From Eubacterium sp. OM08-24 (GTDB lineage: Bacteria > Bacillota > Clostridia > Oscillospirales > Acutalibacteraceae): 64,000 bases of DNA. Under the pieces are notes generated by a model that saw nothing but the letters and a program-made list of their open reading frames with translations, searched no databases and had not been told where the DNA came from. Positions 26,221-34,714 of the stretch are shown here, piece by piece. The translations under genes were made by a program, and so were the position numbers. Position 1 is the first letter of the stretch. Every line of letters begins with the position of its first letter. The DNA is taken from NCBI RefSeq assembly GCF_003438075.1, contig NZ_QSTA01000003.1, positions 1-64,000 on the forward strand. The letters run 5' to 3'.

Positions 26221-26991
26221 TCAAGCTGTCTTTTTTGCGACCACCACAAGCCTGCCGTTCTGCGCTGAGTATTCGCAGGTAGAGAGCGTAATGAGCCTGT
26301 CGCCGTATTTTGCATTTACGCCTGTTTCGTATAATGCAAGCTCTTTGCATTTTTGAATATAGGCGTTGAACTCGTCCTCGCTTTCCGCATCGACAAAATC
26401 ATAGTAGCGGAAGCCCTGAGAGCTGTACGCCACGGTCTTAAAAACAGCGATAATTTCATATTCGCCACGCTGCGTAAGGGTATCAAACTGAATGGTCTTG
26501 TGTTCCTCATAGAAGCTCTGGGACTTGTAATTCTCCAAAGCCCCGAACATTTTGCCGCCCTTAATGTGATGACCGTAAATAACAAGGTTATCGCTGCTCG
26601 TAAGGTCGCAGTTTTCCTGAATATAAGGTGTACCCAAGTCGCTGTATTCCTTTTCAAAATTGCGCTTCAAATAGTAGTTAGGCTCATTCGGTGTCTGCAT
26701 CACGGGATAATTGAGGGTCGTGCCGGCTATGGAAAGCCAGCCGACCATATCCGTGTTTTTCAAATACAGTTCGCCGTATTCCGTGAGGATATTTTCTTCC
26801 TCTGTCAAGGGAACTTCTGGGGCGTTGCCGTCCTCTGCCTGTGCCTGCTCTACAATTTCGGCAATATTCTCAAAGGCTTCGGTCTGTTCGGCTTCGTCGG
26901 CATAATGGTCGTAAATGTGATAGCCGCAAAAAGCCGCCGTACCTAAAAGGCACACGGCGGCAATCAGACAAATATACTTTTTCATTTTCAT
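26221..26991 (-). CDS. srtB: Class B sortase
   Basis: The 256-aa protein has an N-terminal membrane anchor (YICLIAAVCLLGTAAFCGY) and the class B sortase domain with His141 in YGHHIKGGKMF, Cys239 in TLSTCEYS and Arg247 in NGRLVVVAKK. Sortases cleave an LPxTG-like signal and attach surface proteins to the wall. The probable substrate is the ICE's own adhesin with TPKTG. GGAGAGG overlapping the VirB4 stop supports the start at 26991. Confidence 0.88.
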   Translation of the reverse strand: MKMKKYICLIAAVCLLGTAAFCGYHIYDHYADEAEQTEAFENIAEIVEQAQAEDGNAPEVPLTEEENILTEYGELYLKNTDMVGWLSIAGTTLNYPVMQTPNEPNYYLKRNFEKEYSDLGTPYIQENCDLTSSDNLVIYGHHIKGGKMFGALENYKSQSFYEEHKTIQFDTLTQRGEYEIIAVFKTVAYSSQGFRYYDFVDAESEDEFNAYIQKCKELALYETGVNAKYGDRLITLSTCEYSAQNGRLVVVAKKTA

Positions 26992-26995
26992 ACGG

Positions 26996-29329
26996 TTACA
27001 CCTCTCCAAACTTGGTAGTCATCAGCTTGTAAAGCTCGGTATTGCGTGGGAACTTGTTGACGAACGGAACAAGGGAGCTGCCGACTTTGAGCAAGCCCTG
27101 ACCTGCACCGACATTCGTGATATAACTCATCTGAAGGTCGGAGATATTAAGCAATTTGGCAAGCTCAATCCTATCGGTAGACGCTTGATTTAACATAATG
27201 ATAAATTCACTATTGGCAAGCATCGTCCTCGCCGTATGGCTCTGCAAAAGGTCGTCCACATTCTGCGTAATACCCGTACAGTACGCACCGTACTTACGCA
27301 CACGCTTCCAGAGAGTAAAGAGGAAGTTTGCCGAGTATTCGTGTTGGAACAGCAAATAGATTTCGTCAATGAAAATGAATGTGTTTCTGCCTTTTGCTCT
27401 GTTCTGGGTAATACGGTTTAAGATACTGTCGAGAACGACAAGCATACCGATGGGCTGTAACTGCTTGCCTAAATCCAGAATGTCATAACAGATAAGGCGG
27501 CTGTGCGTATCCACATTGGTATGCTTTGCAAAGGTATTCAGAGAGCCGTCCGTAAACAGCTCGATAGCAAGGGCGATTTCTTTCGCTTCTGGCTCGTCCT
27601 GCTTTAACAGTTCCTCACGGAAGTCCTGCAAGGTGGGCGGTACTCCCTGATAATTGCCTTGCTGATAGTGGCGGTACACGCTTGCCGTACAACGGTCAAT
27701 AATCGACTTTTGTTTTGCACCCAGACTTGCGCCACCGATGAGCTGCTCGCACAAAGATAAAATAAACTCCGATTTCAAAATGACGGGGTTTGCACCGTCA
27801 CCGTAATCGGAGTTCATATCCATAGCGTTGATATGGTTTTCGCTCGTTGCCGAGATGTGAATGACCTCACCCTGCATAGCCTTTACAAGCGGCGAATATT
27901 CTCGCTCAGGGTCAATGATAATGACATCGGCATTAGGGTCTGTGAGAATAATATTTGTCATTTCTTCTTTCGCCGTAAAGGATTTTCCTGCTCCAGACAC
28001 ACCGAGAATAAAAGAGTTGCCGTTGAGCAAATAGCGGCGGTTAGCGATAATCATATTTTTGCTGATAACATTTTGACCGTAGTAAACGCCGTTTTCGTGA
28101 TGAATTTCCTGTACTCTGAAAGGAATAAATACCGCAAGACTTTCCGTTGTAAGAGTACGCATTGCATTGATTTTGCGAACACCAAACGGCAAGGCGGTAT
28201 TCAGTCCGTCCATCTGCTGATATTTCAGCACCGCAAACTGACACAGGTGCTTTCTGGCAGTTGTGAGCAAGGCTTCGGTGTCATTGTCAAGCTGTTCCTT
28301 TGTTTCAGCCGTATGCACCATTGTCAAAACCGCAAACATCATTCTTTGGTCACGGGTTGTCAAATCGTCCAAGAACTCCTTGCTTTCTTTGCGCTGCTGT
28401 TCAAGGTCGTAAGGAATGACCGCCGAAAAATTGTTGTTCTGATTTTGTTTACGCTGCCAATTCGTGATATTGGTTTCCACACCGAGCAGTCTGTTTTCGA
28501 CCTCACGCACGGCTTCGTCTGTGGGTACGGGGATAATGTCAACGGACATCATCATATTGCGGTTAAGCTCGCAAAGCTCCGCCACCATACTGTCCTTAAT
28601 ATATGCTGCATATTCACGCAGGAAAATCACACGCCCATATCTATCGCCAATGCGGAAATAGTCTTTTTCAAACTCAAAAGTATCGGGACAAATGAAATCC
28701 TTAAAATCGTGACCTTTACGCATTGTCTGCTTCAGGTCAAAATGGAACGCCGTTTCCTCGCCTGTGCGGTAGAAGTCGTGGAAGATACGGAGTTTTTCTT
28801 CCGCTTCAAGCTCCACGCATTTTGAGCCGAGCCGTGCGAAATGGGAAATCAAATCAGCTCCCACACGGGCAAAATAGTTCCTTGCTTCCTCGATATTCTT
28901 TTTGCAGACGGAAACCGTTACATATTTATCCTGTACGATAGAATTAGCCCCCGTTACTTTATCAAGCAGCATCTTGTTGTATTCTTTACGGTAATTATCC
29001 AATCCGTCCTCTGCCATAGGAATTAAAATGGTCTGTTCAAAGTCCGTTTTATTAAGGCGGCGGTTGTTGACCGTAATTTTTGTGGTCGCTCCGCTGTCGA
29101 GAGCGTTTAACAGCTCTGAGTATTCAAGAAACATCGCCTCTTTGTCCTCACGGCTTGCCACGGAATAGTTTATATCCTCAAACTTAAAGGTCTTTGCGTA
29201 TTTGTTGTTGCCGACAAGAAAAATGCCGTCCTCCCAGATAGTCTTAATCGGAATAATCGCCTGTACCGATTTGGGAATGACAAACTTTTCCTTATCTTGC
29301 TTAAACAGAGTTTTAAGAGTTTTCAGCAT
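26996..29329 (-). CDS. VirB4-type conjugation ATPase
   Basis: This 777-aa cytosolic ATPase has Walker A GVSGAGKSFTAKEEM at about residue 445, DVIIIDPEREY just after, and Walker B FIFIDEIYLLF at about 653, the VirB4/TraE layout. It powers assembly and substrate passage in type IV secretion. AAGGAGGT precedes the ATG, and it begins 3 bp after the PrgI gene. Confidence 0.92.
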   Translation of the reverse strand: MLKTLKTLFKQDKEKFVIPKSVQAIIPIKTIWEDGIFLVGNNKYAKTFKFEDINYSVASREDKEAMFLEYSELLNALDSGATTKITVNNRRLNKTDFEQTILIPMAEDGLDNYRKEYNKMLLDKVTGANSIVQDKYVTVSVCKKNIEEARNYFARVGADLISHFARLGSKCVELEAEEKLRIFHDFYRTGEETAFHFDLKQTMRKGHDFKDFICPDTFEFEKDYFRIGDRYGRVIFLREYAAYIKDSMVAELCELNRNMMMSVDIIPVPTDEAVREVENRLLGVETNITNWQRKQNQNNNFSAVIPYDLEQQRKESKEFLDDLTTRDQRMMFAVLTMVHTAETKEQLDNDTEALLTTARKHLCQFAVLKYQQMDGLNTALPFGVRKINAMRTLTTESLAVFIPFRVQEIHHENGVYYGQNVISKNMIIANRRYLLNGNSFILGVSGAGKSFTAKEEMTNIILTDPNADVIIIDPEREYSPLVKAMQGEVIHISATSENHINAMDMNSDYGDGANPVILKSEFILSLCEQLIGGASLGAKQKSIIDRCTASVYRHYQQGNYQGVPPTLQDFREELLKQDEPEAKEIALAIELFTDGSLNTFAKHTNVDTHSRLICYDILDLGKQLQPIGMLVVLDSILNRITQNRAKGRNTFIFIDEIYLLFQHEYSANFLFTLWKRVRKYGAYCTGITQNVDDLLQSHTARTMLANSEFIIMLNQASTDRIELAKLLNISDLQMSYITNVGAGQGLLKVGSSLVPFVNKFPRNTELYKLMTTKFGEV

Positions 29330-29332
29330 TCT

Positions 29333-29728
29333 TTACCTCCTTGCTGCGCTTTGCTTTTTTGATTTTTTCGCCACGGGACAAATGCCTTTTTCGTGGTTTT
29401 GAATTGTGGTTTTCAGCGTTTCATAGTAGAGATTGTCGGGATTAAACATCAGCTTTTTCGGCATCAAAAACTCCGACTTAATCCACGCCCATACAAATTG
29501 CTCTGCGGTCATACCGTTGTACTTAACAAAGCCCATTACCGCAAAGGGAGCAGCACCGAGAATGCACACCCAACTGAGGGTTTCTGTCCCGAAGTACGGG
29601 CGGAGAATAAAATACAGCCCTACCGCCACACCGCAGGCAAGTAAAGAAAAAATGAACTGTCTGAGCGATAGTCCAAAAAACATACTCTCCGTGTAATTAC
29701 GGATTTCCTTGTTTATCTTGACTTCCAA
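29333..29728 (-). CDS. prgI: PrgI-family conjugation membrane protein (TTG start)
   Basis: The 131-aa protein has two adjacent membrane segments (~26-44 and ~50-67) within EVKINKEIRNYTESMFFGLS and LRQFIFSLLACGVAVGLYF, the PrgI/TcpE-like pattern. PrgI is the VirB3-like inner-membrane part of Gram-positive conjugation channels. The start codon is TTG at 29726-29728, supported by AGGAGGTG eight bases away and no nearby ATG. The Lys/Arg-rich tail abuts the VirB4 gene. Confidence 0.85.
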   Translation of the reverse strand: MEVKINKEIRNYTESMFFGLSLRQFIFSLLACGVAVGLYFILRPYFGTETLSWVCILGAAPFAVMGFVKYNGMTAEQFVWAWIKSEFLMPKKLMFNPDNLYYETLKTTIQNHEKGICPVAKKSKKQSAARR

Positions 29729-29741
29729 AAGTTACACCTCC

Positions 29742-30578
29742 TTATAAGCCCATCATTTCTCTTACAACACGGTCTGCCATTTTGACCGCACCGACCAAGA
29801 CGAGCATATTAAATACCAGCTCACCGATATAGCTCCACACCATAGATACCGCCGCAGCGTTCGGGTCAACAGCAGGGGGCGAAGCCGCAAAGAGTGAGAA
29901 GATGATACAGGCAAGCACAATGATTGCACCCTCCAGACAGACGGCGGCATAAGACTTGATAAAGCTCTTGCCGACACTCTGGCTCGGCTCTCCCGCAAAA
30001 GTGGAAAGAGGAACGGGAGCGATTGCGGTATAGAGATACAGGCGGAAAAATCTTCCGTACACCGACATAATCATAATGAATGACAATATCGTGATGAAAA
30101 GCCCACCGATGAGCGTAACAGCCCACAATGGAATACTCTCAAAAAAGCCGCAGTCCTCAACAGCCGTAACAATCTCCTGCGGCAATACCGTCTGTGCAGC
30201 CGAGCCGAAACCTGCGGCGTTCATAATGGTTGATATTAAACCCTGCACAATGTTGAACAGAGCCATCATCAGTTCCAAACCATAGGTCACAACACCTTTT
30301 GCAAGGGCAAAGCGAATAAACAGCTTCAGAGCGTGTTCGGGCTTTTTAACCTCGGCAAAGCTGCCGCAGGTTTTCATTACACCGATTACAAAAAACAGCA
30401 CGAGCAAGGCAAGTCCGATAGCCTGTACTGCGCCGTGAATATCTACAATGACATTCCAAATCGACCCGCCTTTGAACTGTTCTGGAGATTGGGTAATGAG
30501 CTGCCATATTTCCGATAGCTTATCGTTCCAAGTCTTGAGTGCGTTCTCCAAGTTTTGCACAATCCAATTATCCGACAT
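29742..30578 (-). CDS. TrbL/VirB6-like conjugal transfer membrane protein (CD1112 type)
   Basis: This 278-aa polytopic protein has six or seven hydrophobic segments (for example AIGLALLVLFFVIGVM, WAVTLIGGLFITILSFIMIM, AIIVLACIIFSLFAA) and ends LVGAVKMADRVVREMMGL. Such proteins form the inner-membrane channel core. It lies between prgI and the Maff2 gene, a conserved order in Tn1549-like elements. GGAGGTGG precedes the ATG. Confidence 0.85.
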   Translation of the reverse strand: MSDNWIVQNLENALKTWNDKLSEIWQLITQSPEQFKGGSIWNVIVDIHGAVQAIGLALLVLFFVIGVMKTCGSFAEVKKPEHALKLFIRFALAKGVVTYGLELMMALFNIVQGLISTIMNAAGFGSAAQTVLPQEIVTAVEDCGFFESIPLWAVTLIGGLFITILSFIMIMSVYGRFFRLYLYTAIAPVPLSTFAGEPSQSVGKSFIKSYAAVCLEGAIIVLACIIFSLFAASPPAVDPNAAAVSMVWSYIGELVFNMLVLVGAVKMADRVVREMMGL

Positions 30579-30601
30579 TTGACCACCTCCTTAGATAATT
30601 G

Positions 30602-30644
30602 GATAACGGGAGTAAATCCGCAAAGCGGATCTGCTCCCGTTATC
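30602..30644. promoter_or_regulatory. Strong intra-operon hairpin between the Maff2 and trbL-like genes
   Basis: GATAACGGGAG (30602-30612) pairs with CTCCCGTTATC (30634-30644), and the nested ATCCGC (30616-30621) pairs with GCGGAT (30625-30630). No U-tract follows on the minus strand. It more likely stabilises or processes the mRNA 3' end of the pilin-like gene, or partly attenuates downstream genes, than fully terminates. Confidence 0.7.
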
Positions 30645-30665
30645 TTGTCTTGTGTCAGTTCCTCA

Positions 30666-31022
30666 TCAGCCTGTAATGAGGGTAAGGATTTCTTTTGCAA
30701 AAGTAATGACAACGCCGCCTGCAAGGGTCAAGAAGCCGTTAGCTCTCTGGGACGGGTCGTGGGATTTAAGGGACAGACCAATCTGCACAATACCAAAGCC
30801 AAGCAAAATCATACCGACGGCACGAATTAGACCGAAAATAAAGTCGGACAGATTATTGACTACGGTAAGAGGGTCGCTTGCTGCAAAGGCGGTCACAGAT
30901 GTGCCGACTACCAAAGCCGTTGCCATAACTGCCACACAGTAAAAGCGGAAGCCCTTTTTTACCTTGCCAGACATCGGCAGCTTTACGGTTTCCTTGCTTT
31001 CGTTTTTCTTAAAAAGTTTCAT
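30666..31022 (-). CDS. Maff2-family small membrane protein, VirB2/pilin-like
   Basis: The 118-aa protein has a charged start (MKLFKKNESKETVKL), a signal-peptide-like segment ending TAFAASDP, and two membrane helices (FIFGLIRAVGMILLGFGIVQ and FLTLAGGVVITFAKEILTLI) around a short polar loop. This is the VirB2/pilin layout, and Maff2 proteins sit at this place in ICEs. AAAGGAGGAT before the ATG at 31022 marks the start rather than a longer frame overlapping virD4. The hairpin just downstream would suit a gene needing high expression. Confidence 0.82.
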   Translation of the reverse strand: MKLFKKNESKETVKLPMSGKVKKGFRFYCVAVMATALVVGTSVTAFAASDPLTVVNNLSDFIFGLIRAVGMILLGFGIVQIGLSLKSHDPSQRANGFLTLAGGVVITFAKEILTLITG

Positions 31023-31038
31023 AAATAAAAATCCTCCT

Positions 31039-32829
31039 TTAGATATTAAAGATTTCTTCCAAGTCCTCATTGGAGAGAAGTTCATAGGAAGTGCTGACAG
31101 CTTTTACGCTTACGGCGTTCTTCGGAATATCGCTGTCAAACACAAGGGTTGCGACAGCCTGTGTCGGCTCACCGTGGATATACGGCGGTTTACCTCCGTC
31201 GGTTGTCAACCTTACATTGGGGTGCTTCATAATGTCGTACTTAAAGTCCATTACAGGGCGTTCCCCACGAACGAAAAGAAGTGCGTAGCGGTTATCAAGC
31301 ATACGCACTTCATCGGGCGTCATCAGTTCACGCCCAGATATTTGATAGTTGGTTGAGTAGCTGCCGCTTCGACCCTCGCTCTTTCCGTAAGTGTTTGTAT
31401 CAATCGTTTCCTTGCCTAAAAGCTCCGACACATATTTGTGGGTGCTTTGTTCGTTGCCGCCCAAATACAGAAAAGTATCGCAGTTGCCGACAATGCTTTC
31501 CCATTGCTTTTCAAAAAGAGCTTTGAGCTGCGCCAGATTTTGCAGGATAATACTGACCGACACGCCTCTGGAACGCATAACGCTCAAAATCTTATCGAAA
31601 TCATCAGGCAGGCTCACATTGGCAAATTCGTCCATTATGAAATGGCAATGCACAGGCAGGCTTCCTCCGTATTTGTGGTCTGCCAGATAGAAAAGCTGCT
31701 GAAATAACTGCGTATAAAGGATACTCACCAGAAAATTAAAGCTCGTGTCGTTATCGGGAATGAGAGCGAACAGAGCAACTTTCTTTTCGCCCAAAGAGGG
31801 CAGGTCAAGCTCATCGGTGGCGGTAAGCCCCGCAAGGCTTTCAAGGTTGAACTTTTCAAGCCTTGCGGCAAGGGTAATCTGGATACTCTTTAAGGTCTTA
31901 GCCGAGCCTGAGTGATAGTCCCTGTAATACTTCAGGGCAATATGCTCTGGGTTTACCATTTCCAGACGGTCAAACAGTTCGTCCAGAGGGCTTACATAGC
32001 TGTCATCGTCCTCACGGACTTCACCCGCACGAAGCAGCTCCATTACCATCGGGAAGTTTTGCTCATCGGGCGGTGCTTCATATTTCAGATAGAACACCAA
32101 CGCCAACAGAAGCATACTTGCCGCCGTATCCCAGAATGGGTCTTGAGACTGTGAGCCTTTCGGAGTGGTCGCCTTGAACAGATTGGTCACAAGCCTTTGC
32201 ACATCATTGTCATTCCGCAGATAAACAAAGGGATTGTAACAATGGCTGCGGTGCATATTGATAAGGTCAAGGACACGCACCTCATAGCCTTTCTTTTCAA
32301 GCAGTCCGCCCACATCTCGCACGATTTCGCCTTTCGGGTCTAAAATTACCATTGAGGTGTTGCATTGCATTGCGTTCGGCTTACAAAAAAACCTCGTCTT
32401 TCCTGCTCCAGAGCCGCCGCACACAAGGATATTCAGATTTCGGCGGTGCTTTTTCCCGTCTAAGCCTATGCGGACATTCTGGGTGAGCAGCTTATTTGCG
32501 GACGGGTCTTTATCACGGTATTTCTTGTTCAAAGTCCCCGCATCGCCCCATTTAGCCGAGCCGTGTTCCTCACGCCTGCGGTAGTTCCTGCGTGTAGAGA
32601 AATAAATGCCGATACCCATAGCGTAGGCAAGCAAAAAAATAAGGACAGTCTTTACGCTGTCCTCACACACCGTTATTTGAAACGGATTGCCCATTGCCAC
32701 AGGCAGACCTCGGATTATTTCAACTAAACCTCCACCCACATAGGGTGCTGTCATCAAGGCAAGCCATATAACAGGAACAATACCGCAGACAGAAAGGATT
32801 AAGCCCGTTTTTTTGTCATCGTTCCTCAT
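31039..32829 (-). CDS. VirD4/TcpA-type coupling protein
   Basis: The ~596-aa protein has two N-terminal membrane segments, Walker A CGGSGAGKTRFF at about residue 139, MVILDPKGEIVRDVG shortly after, and FIMDEFANVSLPD as Walker B further on. It couples the relaxase-DNA complex to the channel. The start at 32829 (MRNDDKKTG) has AGGTG before it and overlaps the stop of the upstream small gene. Confidence 0.92.
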   Translation of the reverse strand: MRNDDKKTGLILSVCGIVPVIWLALMTAPYVGGGLVEIIRGLPVAMGNPFQITVCEDSVKTVLIFLLAYAMGIGIYFSTRRNYRRREEHGSAKWGDAGTLNKKYRDKDPSANKLLTQNVRIGLDGKKHRRNLNILVCGGSGAGKTRFFCKPNAMQCNTSMVILDPKGEIVRDVGGLLEKKGYEVRVLDLINMHRSHCYNPFVYLRNDNDVQRLVTNLFKATTPKGSQSQDPFWDTAASMLLLALVFYLKYEAPPDEQNFPMVMELLRAGEVREDDDSYVSPLDELFDRLEMVNPEHIALKYYRDYHSGSAKTLKSIQITLAARLEKFNLESLAGLTATDELDLPSLGEKKVALFALIPDNDTSFNFLVSILYTQLFQQLFYLADHKYGGSLPVHCHFIMDEFANVSLPDDFDKILSVMRSRGVSVSIILQNLAQLKALFEKQWESIVGNCDTFLYLGGNEQSTHKYVSELLGKETIDTNTYGKSEGRSGSYSTNYQISGRELMTPDEVRMLDNRYALLFVRGERPVMDFKYDIMKHPNVRLTTDGGKPPYIHGEPTQAVATLVFDSDIPKNAVSVKAVSTSYELLSNEDLEEIFNI

Positions 32830-33013
32830 TGCACCTGCACGGAACAACCTTGACCTTTCTGGTCGGTGCGTTGGCTACCTTGTCAATCAGCTCATCAACA
32901 GGCTCGGTGGGGCGTTCCTCCTGTATCTGCCGATTTCTCAGGTTGTTGAGCGCATTGATAACGATATTTTTATCGTACTTATCAAGTGCGATATGGTATC
33001 GTTCTTCTTTCAT
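32816..33013 (-). CDS. Small ICE protein, 65 aa, paralogue of the product at 56451-56630
   Basis: The protein begins MKEERYHIALDKYDKNIVIN and contains VDELIDKVANAP followed by RKVKVVPC. The same pattern (MKDKTYHAYLD, VDELIFKVVNAP, KKMKIE) occurs in a second small protein near ParA. No function is known; length and charge suggest a small regulator or nucleic-acid-associated protein. It ends in Glu-Glu-Arg. GGAGGTG precedes the ATG at 33013. Confidence 0.7.
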   Translation of the reverse strand: MKEERYHIALDKYDKNIVINALNNLRNRQIQEERPTEPVDELIDKVANAPTRKVKVVPCRCNEER

Positions 33014-33028
33014 AAGCTGCACCTCCGA

Positions 33029-33892
33029 TTAGCGTTCCTGCTCTTTATTCCTTGCAGGCTTGTTTTTCTCCATACTCTTATACATATCATTCTGGATTTC
33101 ACCCAGAACATCACGCATTGTACCAAGTTCTCCCTTAAATACCTGCGTATCCATTCCGTCATACTCTCTGGGCAGTCTGGAAAAATCAAAGCCTTTGGTA
33201 TCCACTCCGTAACGGGAGCTTACCATATAGGCAACGCAAAAGGATTTGAAATCGGAAGTATCACGGCTCTCATTGTACTTAAAGTCATAAACCGCCGCAG
33301 ATACTTCCTTTGCCATACTGATAAACAGCACTTCCTCAGAGAGTCCCTTTTTGACAAAGATAGTCTGCTGAGAGCTGTCATAGTAGGCAGGCAGTTCCAA
33401 GTCATCAACAGGAACGCAAGGCACGGGGCTTGCGTCAATCAAAGCCGATACAAGCTCACGCATAGATTTCTGCTCCTGCGGCTGCATTCTTTCTTTTGCC
33501 GATGTTTCGGAAATGTCATATACCACTTTGGCGTTATAGGAAATACCTTTTGTACCGTCATCACGGGTATATTCCTTGCTCGGCTCAAGGATAACAACTT
33601 TCTGTGCGTCCTTGTTCACATAGACACGGCTCTGCTTCCAAGTGTTGTAGTCTTTAAGCTGTGTCGCTTCGGGCATCTGTGCCGATACCAAAATAGCGTT
33701 TGCAACCGAGTAACGGTCAAAACGCCCCTGCACATCAAGATACTGACGGAAGCTGTCGCCGCTTATCATCATTTCAGCGCAGGTGTTGTCAATCAGCTCA
33801 TAGGCTTCTTTGCGCTGCGCCTGTTTCTGGGCTGCCCATTCCGCTTTATCAAACGGTTTGCTGCTGCCGTTAAACACATCATAAATGCTCAT
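33029..33892 (-). CDS. ArdC/LtrC-like domain protein
   Basis: The 287-aa soluble protein carries an ArdC N-terminal-like region: FRQYLDVQGRFDRYSVANAI, LKDYNTWKQSRVYVNKDAQK and AKVVYDISETSAKE. A similar module opens the 2733-aa methylase-helicase of this element. ArdC-type proteins bind single-stranded DNA and can protect incoming plasmid DNA from restriction. No HExxH metallopeptidase motif is visible in the C-terminal half. It lies between virD4 and pcfB. The tail ends NKEQER. GAGGT precedes the ATG. Confidence 0.65.
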   Translation of the reverse strand: MSIYDVFNGSSKPFDKAEWAAQKQAQRKEAYELIDNTCAEMMISGDSFRQYLDVQGRFDRYSVANAILVSAQMPEATQLKDYNTWKQSRVYVNKDAQKVVILEPSKEYTRDDGTKGISYNAKVVYDISETSAKERMQPQEQKSMRELVSALIDASPVPCVPVDDLELPAYYDSSQQTIFVKKGLSEEVLFISMAKEVSAAVYDFKYNESRDTSDFKSFCVAYMVSSRYGVDTKGFDFSRLPREYDGMDTQVFKGELGTMRDVLGEIQNDMYKSMEKNKPARNKEQER

Positions 33893-33898
33893 ACTGTT

Positions 33899-34714
33899 TT
33901 ACCTCGTTTCTTTAGATTTGGGTTTCTTTTTCTTTCTCTGGGGCTGCTTATGCTCGGTCTTGCCTGCGGGCTGCTTCTTCACCCTGTCAGAAGCAGAGCT
34001 TTTTTCCAAAGCAGAAGAAGTATCCGCTTCCTGTTCCTTTCGGCTCTCCTTGATTTTCCGCAGTTCCTCTCTGACAGACGGTTTTTCTTCCTTAGTCATA
34101 GTAGCCCCCTCTGCGGACTTCTTTGGCTGCTCTGAGATAGGCTCGGACTGAGGGGATTTTTCGGTCTTTGCCAATGAGGGGTTTTGAGCATTTTCCTCCT
34201 TTTGGATAGGCTTACCCATAAGCTCATCGAGCAGCTTGTCTTTCTCGGCTTTTTCCTGTACGCCGATGTCGGGCTCTGGCTGACCTGTTTTTTCATCTTT
34301 GGATTTCTCGGTTTCTGTCACAATAGAAGCGGTGGTTTCCGACGCCAATTTGAAGCGTTCCGCAATACGGCTGATTTTCGATGCGTCCTCCGCACGGGCA
34401 ATCACATCGACCTCCGCATTGGGGTCTTTGTTTCCTCTGTCCGCAAGGACGCAGTAAAGTACGCCGTACTTTTTAGCTTCCTGCGTAAACTTTTTCAGGT
34501 CGCCGTTCTTTACGGTAAAGACTTTCAGTTCCTTGCCAGAACGGAGCATATTGGTAAGCCTTGCTTTGCCCTTTGTTTTCTTTTCCTCTTTCAGAATGGA
34601 ATAGAGGAGAACGGCGATGTTCTTCGCACCTGCGCCTGTGATTTTGGCTGCGACCTCAAATCCTTCCAAGCTCATTCGGACGATTTGTTCTGCCGCTTCG
34701 CCGCTTGTATTCAT
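33899..34714 (-). CDS. pcfB: PcfB-family protein (DUF3801)
   Basis: The 271-aa protein has an N-terminal DUF3801 domain of about 130 residues (EAAEQIVRMSLEGFEVAAKI, VLYCVLADRGNKDPNAEVDV), then a highly charged Lys/Glu/Ser-rich tail ending KKPKSKETR. PcfB of pCF10 sits next to relaxase genes and is thought to help present the relaxosome to the coupling protein. The start overlaps the relaxase 3' end by about 59 bases; AAAGGAGC precedes the ATG. Confidence 0.82.
   Translation of the reverse strand: MNTSGEAAEQIVRMSLEGFEVAAKITGAGAKNIAVLLYSILKEEKKTKGKARLTNMLRSGKELKVFTVKNGDLKKFTQEAKKYGVLYCVLADRGNKDPNAEVDVIARAEDASKISRIAERFKLASETTASIVTETEKSKDEKTGQPEPDIGVQEKAEKDKLLDELMGKPIQKEENAQNPSLAKTEKSPQSEPISEQPKKSAEGATMTKEEKPSVREELRKIKESRKEQEADTSSALEKSSASDRVKKQPAGKTEHKQPQRKKKKPKSKETR

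Noticed and set aside
32813..34135. 440-codon plus-strand ORF opposite the small ICE gene, ArdC-like gene and pcfB
   Set aside because: It is the antisense shadow of three well-supported minus-strand genes and encodes a low-complexity Phe/Leu/Cys-rich sequence without a start signal.
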